A DNA stretch of 9,346 bases from NCBI GenBank assembly GCA_025924775.1, contig JAICHS010000078.1, positions 1-9,346 on the forward strand, written 5' to 3'. Under the pieces are notes generated by a model. It searched no databases. It was not told where the DNA came from and worked only from the letters and a program-made list of their open reading frames with translations. The stretch is from Rhodanobacteraceae bacterium. Its GTDB lineage: Bacteria; Pseudomonadota; Gammaproteobacteria; Xanthomonadales; Rhodanobacteraceae. The position numbers and the translations under genes are program-made. Below, one piece after another: positions 6,069 to 9,346 of the stretch; the first letter of the stretch is position 1; every line of letters begins with the position of its first letter.

Positions 6069-6125
6069 GCGTCGGGTCACGTGCCGGCTCTGGCAACGCT
6101 GCTCGCCAGCGCGGATTCCGGGCAT

Positions 6126-6151
6126 GAAAAAGCCCGCCGAAGCGGGCTTTT
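6126..6151 (-). terminator. Intrinsic terminator of the cold-shock gene
   Basis: On the minus strand AAAAGCCCGC, a TTCG tetraloop and GCGGGCTTTT form a 10-bp stem, followed by a further T, so the tract is five T residues. It starts about 20 bases after the csp stop codon. The A-rich and T-rich ends make it plausible in both directions, but on the plus strand there is no gene just upstream. This is a textbook intrinsic terminator and separates csp from the hydrolase gene. Confidence 0.9.
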
Positions 6152-6172
6152 CCACAAACCTGGAGAGGTGAC

Positions 6173-6382
6173 TTACGCCACCTGCACCTGATCTGCCTGC
6201 ATACCCTTCGGGCCTTTGACAGCAACGAAGGTGACCTTCTGGCCTTCCTGCAGCGACTTGAAGCCGTCGCCCTGGATGGCGCGGAAGTGGACGAACAGAT
6301 CGTCACCGCTTTCCGGGGTGATGAAGCCGTAGCCCTTGGCATCGTTGAACCACTTGACTGTACCGTTTTGGCGTTCCGCCAT
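6173..6382 (-). CDS. Cold-shock protein, CspA family
   Basis: The 69-residue product is a single cold-shock (OB-fold) domain of standard length, opening MAERQNGTVKWFNDAKGYGF. The RNA-binding motifs are intact: RNP1 is KGYGFI (16-21) and RNP2 is LFVHF (29-33). The aromatic face (Trp11, Phe12, Tyr18, Phe20, Phe30, His32, Phe33) and the 'L.EGQKV.F' strand (44-52) are also present. Such proteins bind single-stranded RNA and DNA, melt mRNA secondary structure in the cytoplasm and aid translation at low temperature or in stationary phase; some paralogues are constitutive. The start is ATG 6380-6382, with AAAGG nine bases upstream. A long untranslated leader precedes it and a strong terminator follows, so it is a monocistronic unit. 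Which csp paralogue this is cannot be decided from the sequence, so no symbol is given. Confidence 0.97.
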   Translation of the reverse strand: MAERQNGTVKWFNDAKGYGFITPESGDDLFVHFRAIQGDGFKSLQEGQKVTFVAVKGPKGMQADQVQVA

Positions 6383-6428
6383 GACACTTGACCTTTGAAA
6401 ACTGTGGATGAATTACGGCCTGGAGTGA

Positions 6429-6440
6429 GGCGAACTCGCC
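6429..6440 (-). promoter_or_regulatory. Small hairpin in the csp leader
   Basis: GGCG and CGCC around an AACT loop form a small perfect hairpin within the predicted 5' leader of the cold-shock gene, about 47 bases before its start codon. Leaders of cspA-type mRNAs are known to fold differently at low temperature. Whether this hairpin takes part is speculation. Confidence 0.25.
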
Positions 6441-6488
6441 GTAGAGATGCGCAGTGCATTCGATCTTGCCCCAAGCGCTGCGGCGGGC

Positions 6489-6494
6489 AGTGTA
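6489..6494 (-). promoter_or_regulatory. Candidate -10 element of the csp promoter
   Basis: TACACT on the minus strand is preceded by a TGC triplet, which resembles an extended -10. The -35 region is poor. Transcription starting near 6482 would give a leader of about 100 bases, within the range known for cspA-family transcripts. Confidence 0.4.
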
Positions 6495-6549
6495 GCAGGG
6501 AATTGGGCCGAATGTGGCGTGGGGCATTGTTTACCCTGCCGCGGTGGGC

Positions 6550-6574
6550 GGCGGGCGCCCCTGCGCGCCCCGCC
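6550..6574 (-). terminator. GC-rich hairpin after the metalloprotease gene
   Basis: On the minus strand GGCGGG-G-CGC pairs with GCG-CCCGCC (one bulged G, nine pairs), starting about 10 bases past the metalloprotease stop codon. No T-run follows. It lies ahead of the csp promoter and may mark the end of the metalloprotease transcript, alone or with Rho. Confidence 0.35.
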
Positions 6575-6583
6575 GTGGCCGGG

Positions 6584-9091
6584 TCAGGCATCGCCCGGCA
6601 GTGCCAGCCAATCCGCCTCCGGGCTGCCGATCGGCGCACCGGGAGGGATCCCGGTGGCACGGGCGTGCCGGGTGAGTTCCTTGTCCAGTTGCCGCGGATC
6701 GAGCAGCAGGCGCGACAGGCTTGCGCCCCAGGCGCGGTCGGAGGCGTCGCCGCCGCGCCTGGCAAGCTTGAGCGCCACATCGTGCAGGCGCTGGTCGAGC
6801 ACGGCCGCCACGCCGGGCGTGGTGCGTGGGCTGTGTGCGGTCGCGGCCATGGTCATCAGCGTGCGATAGGCGATCCGCCTGGATACCGCATCCGTCCGCC
6901 CGGGCAGCGTCACCGCCAGCAGGCGATCCAGCAGTTCGTCGACGCCGAGTGCATCGGCGTCCACCGCGTGCTGCGCCTCGACACGCGCGAGGCGGGCGGG
7001 CGCAAGCAGCGCATCCAGTGTCAATTCCGCCGCCGTGTCCGTCGCGACCAGCGGGTCGAATGGCGTGCCGGCCGATCCGGCAAACAGTTCAATGCTGTAC
7101 TGGCGGTTGTGGCTGCCGTTGCGCGCTGCCGAAAGCAGCGGCACCAGGCGCCGCGGCACGCGCAACTGGTCCGGCGCCAGCGTGGCCAGCACCGCGGTGA
7201 GTGCGGCGCGTTGCGTCGCCGCCGGCACGGGGTCGGAGGCTTCCTGGCCGCCGCCGTTCACCGCGTAGTGCAGGTACACGCCGCCGATCGACTTGGCGGC
7301 CGCGACCATCTGGTAGCGGTGCAGCAGCCATACCGGCACGAAGCGCCGGCGCAGGTCGGCCACCGGTTCGCCCGGTGCCAGCGCCGCGAGGCCGAAGTGG
7401 TCGATCGCCGCGCGGCGAACCGTCATCAGGCGGGTCAGCTCGGCCACCGGGTTGGCGCCGTCGTCCCACAGCGACGCCCACGGTTGCGCGGTGTCGTCGC
7501 TGCGCGCGTCGGCATCTTCCACATAGCGAAGGCCCGAATCGACGATGCTTTTGGCTTCCGCCCGGGCCCACGCGCCGGCATCCTGGCCTGCGGGCGGCTC
7601 ACCGTACAGCCATTTCAGCGTGGCCAGGTCCCACTTGCCGACACCCGTCGCGTATGCATCGGCCTGCAATTGCACGCGCCCGTCCACCAGTTCCAGGCGC
7701 GGTGGCGGGTAATCCATGACCGACGCGCGATCCTGGGTGCTCGCGGCAAAGTTGTGGGCGAAGCCCAGCGTGTGTCCGACTTCGTGCGCGCCGAGTTGGC
7801 GGATGCGCGCGAGCGCCGCCTGCACCGGATCGTCCGGGCCGCCGGTATTGAGTTTGTCGGCACCCACCAGGCCTTCGAGGATCTGGATGTCCTGGCGCGT
7901 GCGCAGGGATCCGATCACCACCATGCCCTTGACGATTTCGCCGGTGCGCGGATCGACGATCTCCTGCCCGTAGGACCAGCCGCGCGTGGCGCGGTCAACC
8001 CAATTGACGACGTTGTAGCGCACGTCCATCGGATCGACGTCCTTCGGCAACACCTTCACCTCGAAGGCGTCGATGTAGCCGGCCGCGTCGAAGGCCTTGG
8101 CCCACCAGCCGATGCCCTGGACCAGCGCGCTACGGATGGGCTCTGGCGCGCGCCAATCCACGTAATAGACGATCGGGTTTTTCACGCGCGAACGCGCCGC
8201 GTTCGGGTCGAGCTTGTGCAGCCGGAAGCGGTTGGCATAGTCGTGCACCACGTCTGTGCCGAGCGGCTTGCCGAAATCCACGACCTGGGTGGCGAAGCCG
8301 CCGACGCGCGGATCGAACTGGCGCGGCTCGAAGCCGGGCCCGGGCAGCTTCACGAAGCTGTGGTGCACCGTGAACGTGACCTGCTCCGGGTCGGGCAGGA
8401 TGTTGGCGACTTCCGCGCCCGGCTTCTTCGACGCGTAGGTTTGTACCGCGTCGATTTCGAGATTGTCCGGAAAATCCTTCACCGACGCGGGGTCGGCGGC
8501 GCTGCGTTTCGCGTCCAGCTTGAAGCCCTTGCCGGCGCCCTGCGTGGCGCCGCCGACGCCCATGGTGTCGACGCTTTGGTCCAGCGAATCGGCGATGCCG
8601 ACCACGTCCGAAGTCAGGAACCCCGACAGGTCCACCACCATGCGGCCATCGGGCAGCGTCGCCGCGATGTCGCCCATCCACACGATCGAGGTGGCGAAGT
8701 CGGGGCTGGGTGCCGCGCCGGTTTCCGCGCCGTGGAAGCGGGGATTCTCGAACACCGCGGCGACCTTGTTGCCGTAGCGGCGAAAGGCCAGGATTTGCGT
8801 GTTGCCGACCCGGCCGCGGTCGAGAAATGCCGGTGCCGAGCCCAGCCCGGTGCGCAGTGACGTGGCGTACAGGAGGCGCGTCGAGATGCCATGCGAGTCC
8901 GGTGTGGGAAGCGTGACCAGGATGCGGTCGCCGCGCGCATCGACGTGGACCGGCAACAGCCCTTGCAGGGCCTGCGTGTGTGCGAACACCCGATCCTGGC
9001 TGGTTGTCGCCGCCGCCAGGGCTGGCACGGTGGCGACGCACGCGGTGGCGAGCAGGCAGGCAGCGAGCAGCCTGCCGATGTGATCGATCAT
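6584..9091 (-). CDS. Secreted zinc-dependent metalloprotease (metzincin type, DUF5117/DUF4953-like)
   Basis: The product is 835 residues. It begins with a signal peptide (MIDHIGRLLAACLLATACVA, then TVPALA), with likely cleavage after residue 26, so it should be exported to the periplasm or beyond. The N-terminal half (about 30-300) is beta-rich and follows the DUF5118/DUF5117 pattern (FAHTQALQGLLPVHVDARGD, TRLLYATSLRTGLGS). The catalytic domain holds HEVGHTLGFAH (436-446), i.e. HExxHxxGxxH with His436, His440 and His446 as zinc ligands and Glu437 as general base. The metzincin Met-turn SVMDY (457-461) comes 13 residues after the third histidine. The C-terminal 350 residues are helical, with VWLLHRYQMVAAAKSIGGVY (587-606). 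Length and order fit the large 'zinc-dependent metalloprotease' family of Proteobacteria and Bacteroidetes; its substrates are not established. The start at ATG 9089-9091 is chosen over the upstream in-frame ATG at 9322 because it has AAAGGGG seven bases before it, follows a good promoter, and puts the signal peptide at the N terminus. It appears to be transcribed alone. Confidence 0.93.
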   Translation of the reverse strand: MIDHIGRLLAACLLATACVATVPALAAATTSQDRVFAHTQALQGLLPVHVDARGDRILVTLPTPDSHGISTRLLYATSLRTGLGSAPAFLDRGRVGNTQILAFRRYGNKVAAVFENPRFHGAETGAAPSPDFATSIVWMGDIAATLPDGRMVVDLSGFLTSDVVGIADSLDQSVDTMGVGGATQGAGKGFKLDAKRSAADPASVKDFPDNLEIDAVQTYASKKPGAEVANILPDPEQVTFTVHHSFVKLPGPGFEPRQFDPRVGGFATQVVDFGKPLGTDVVHDYANRFRLHKLDPNAARSRVKNPIVYYVDWRAPEPIRSALVQGIGWWAKAFDAAGYIDAFEVKVLPKDVDPMDVRYNVVNWVDRATRGWSYGQEIVDPRTGEIVKGMVVIGSLRTRQDIQILEGLVGADKLNTGGPDDPVQAALARIRQLGAHEVGHTLGFAHNFAASTQDRASVMDYPPPRLELVDGRVQLQADAYATGVGKWDLATLKWLYGEPPAGQDAGAWARAEAKSIVDSGLRYVEDADARSDDTAQPWASLWDDGANPVAELTRLMTVRRAAIDHFGLAALAPGEPVADLRRRFVPVWLLHRYQMVAAAKSIGGVYLHYAVNGGGQEASDPVPAATQRAALTAVLATLAPDQLRVPRRLVPLLSAARNGSHNRQYSIELFAGSAGTPFDPLVATDTAAELTLDALLAPARLARVEAQHAVDADALGVDELLDRLLAVTLPGRTDAVSRRIAYRTLMTMAATAHSPRTTPGVAAVLDQRLHDVALKLARRGGDASDRAWGASLSRLLLDPRQLDKELTRHARATGIPPGAPIGSPEADWLALPGDA

Positions 9092-9165
9092 GACGTTTCC
9101 CCTTTGCGGCGAGGTCCGGTACCGGCAGCGACGCATCCGGTGTGGACCACGCGAGATGGTGGCCC

Positions 9166-9194
9166 GTTTTAGCGAACGGCCACGGTTCGTGCAA
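9166..9194 (-). promoter_or_regulatory. Sigma70-type promoter of the metalloprotease gene
   Basis: On the minus strand TTGCAC (complement of 9189-9194) and TAAAAC (complement of 9166-9171) are separated by exactly 17 bases. Transcription would begin near 9159, about 68 bases before the start codon. This supports rejecting the upstream ATG at 9322. Confidence 0.6.
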
Positions 9195-9267
9195 AGGCAC
9201 AAAGTCATGGTGTGCGTGGGTTGCGGCGCGCCGGAGTAGGGCAGTGCCGACAGGCCTTTCGGCCGAT

Positions 9268-9285
9268 GCCGCCGGGATCGGCGGC
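9268..9285. other. Hairpin in the divergent intergenic region
   Basis: GCCGCCG (9268-9274) and CGGCGGC (9279-9285) form a 7-bp perfect stem around GGAT, between the leftward metalloprotease promoter and the rightward promoter candidate. It could be an operator or merely GC-rich chance. No T-run follows on either strand. Confidence 0.3.
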
Positions 9286-9294
9286 GGGTGCCGA

Positions 9295-9323
9295 TTGGAC
9301 GCGCCGGTGCCGCGCCCGACAAT
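9295..9323 (+). promoter_or_regulatory. Candidate divergent sigma70 promoter for a gene beyond the window
   Basis: TTGGAC (9295-9300) and GACAAT (9318-9323) lie 17 bases apart on the plus strand. GACAAT-like -10 boxes are common in GC-rich Xanthomonadales promoters (recall). No start codon with coding character follows before the window ends, so its gene would lie to the right. Confidence 0.4.
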
Positions 9324-9346
9324 CGAACCCGTCGTCCGGGCAGGGA

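Noticed and set aside
6027..6155. N-terminal extension of the ester hydrolase to ATG 6155
   Set aside because: The extra residues (EKPASAGFF..) are a translation of the csp terminator hairpin, a common false extension, and would place the start upstream of the likely promoter.
6395..8860. 821-aa open frame on the plus strand antisense to the metalloprotease
   Set aside because: It is rich in Arg, His, Val, Gly and Ala, with no domain pattern. Long antisense frames are expected opposite GC-rich genes, and the minus strand carries an intact signal peptide and zinc motif.
9092..9322. N-terminal extension of the metalloprotease to ATG 9322
   Set aside because: The extension is Arg-rich, crosses the predicted promoter, and would bury the signal peptide inside the protein.

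Overview
The window is high-GC DNA (roughly two-thirds G+C by eye) with the codon use and gene types of a gammaproteobacterium of the Xanthomonadales/Lysobacterales (Xanthomonadaceae or Rhodanobacteraceae). Pointers are a DUF6164-type protein, a Xanthomonas-like alpha-amino acid ester hydrolase, a typical CspA paralogue, and genome-wide repeats of the form CGTCATTC..GCGGGAATCCAG and GGGGCCAGGTTCGCTT. This assignment is inference from recognised protein families, not from a search.

Layout. Positions 1-223 are the 3' end of a rightward gene with a C-terminal membrane segment. A tiny Lys/Arg-rich protein gene (392-532, minus) follows, bracketed by two near-identical copies of a 22-bp repeat. From about 650 to 2270 the DNA is mostly debris: a 5'-truncated, frameshifted LysR-type regulator relic (minus) and an IS110-family transposase gene broken by three frameshifts (plus).

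From 2463 to 9091 every gene is on the minus strand. Read in the direction of transcription they are: a secreted metzincin-type zinc metalloprotease (9091-6584) with a good sigma70 promoter; a cold-shock protein with a long leader and a strong intrinsic terminator (6382-6173); an alpha-amino acid ester hydrolase/CocE-type acylase (6026-4125); a DedA-family membrane protein (4017-3397); a hemerythrin-like gene cut short by a palindromic interspersed repeat (3320-3048); and an unrecognised 161-residue protein (2948-2463). Spacing, hairpins and the terminator suggest mostly single-gene units rather than one operon. The last 50 bases carry a plausible divergent promoter for a rightward gene beyond the window.

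I see no new multigene system. The items most worth a second look are the ester hydrolase, which keeps its full catalytic apparatus but shows no signal peptide, the repeat-truncated hemerythrin gene, and the repeat-bracketed small gene next to the relic zone.
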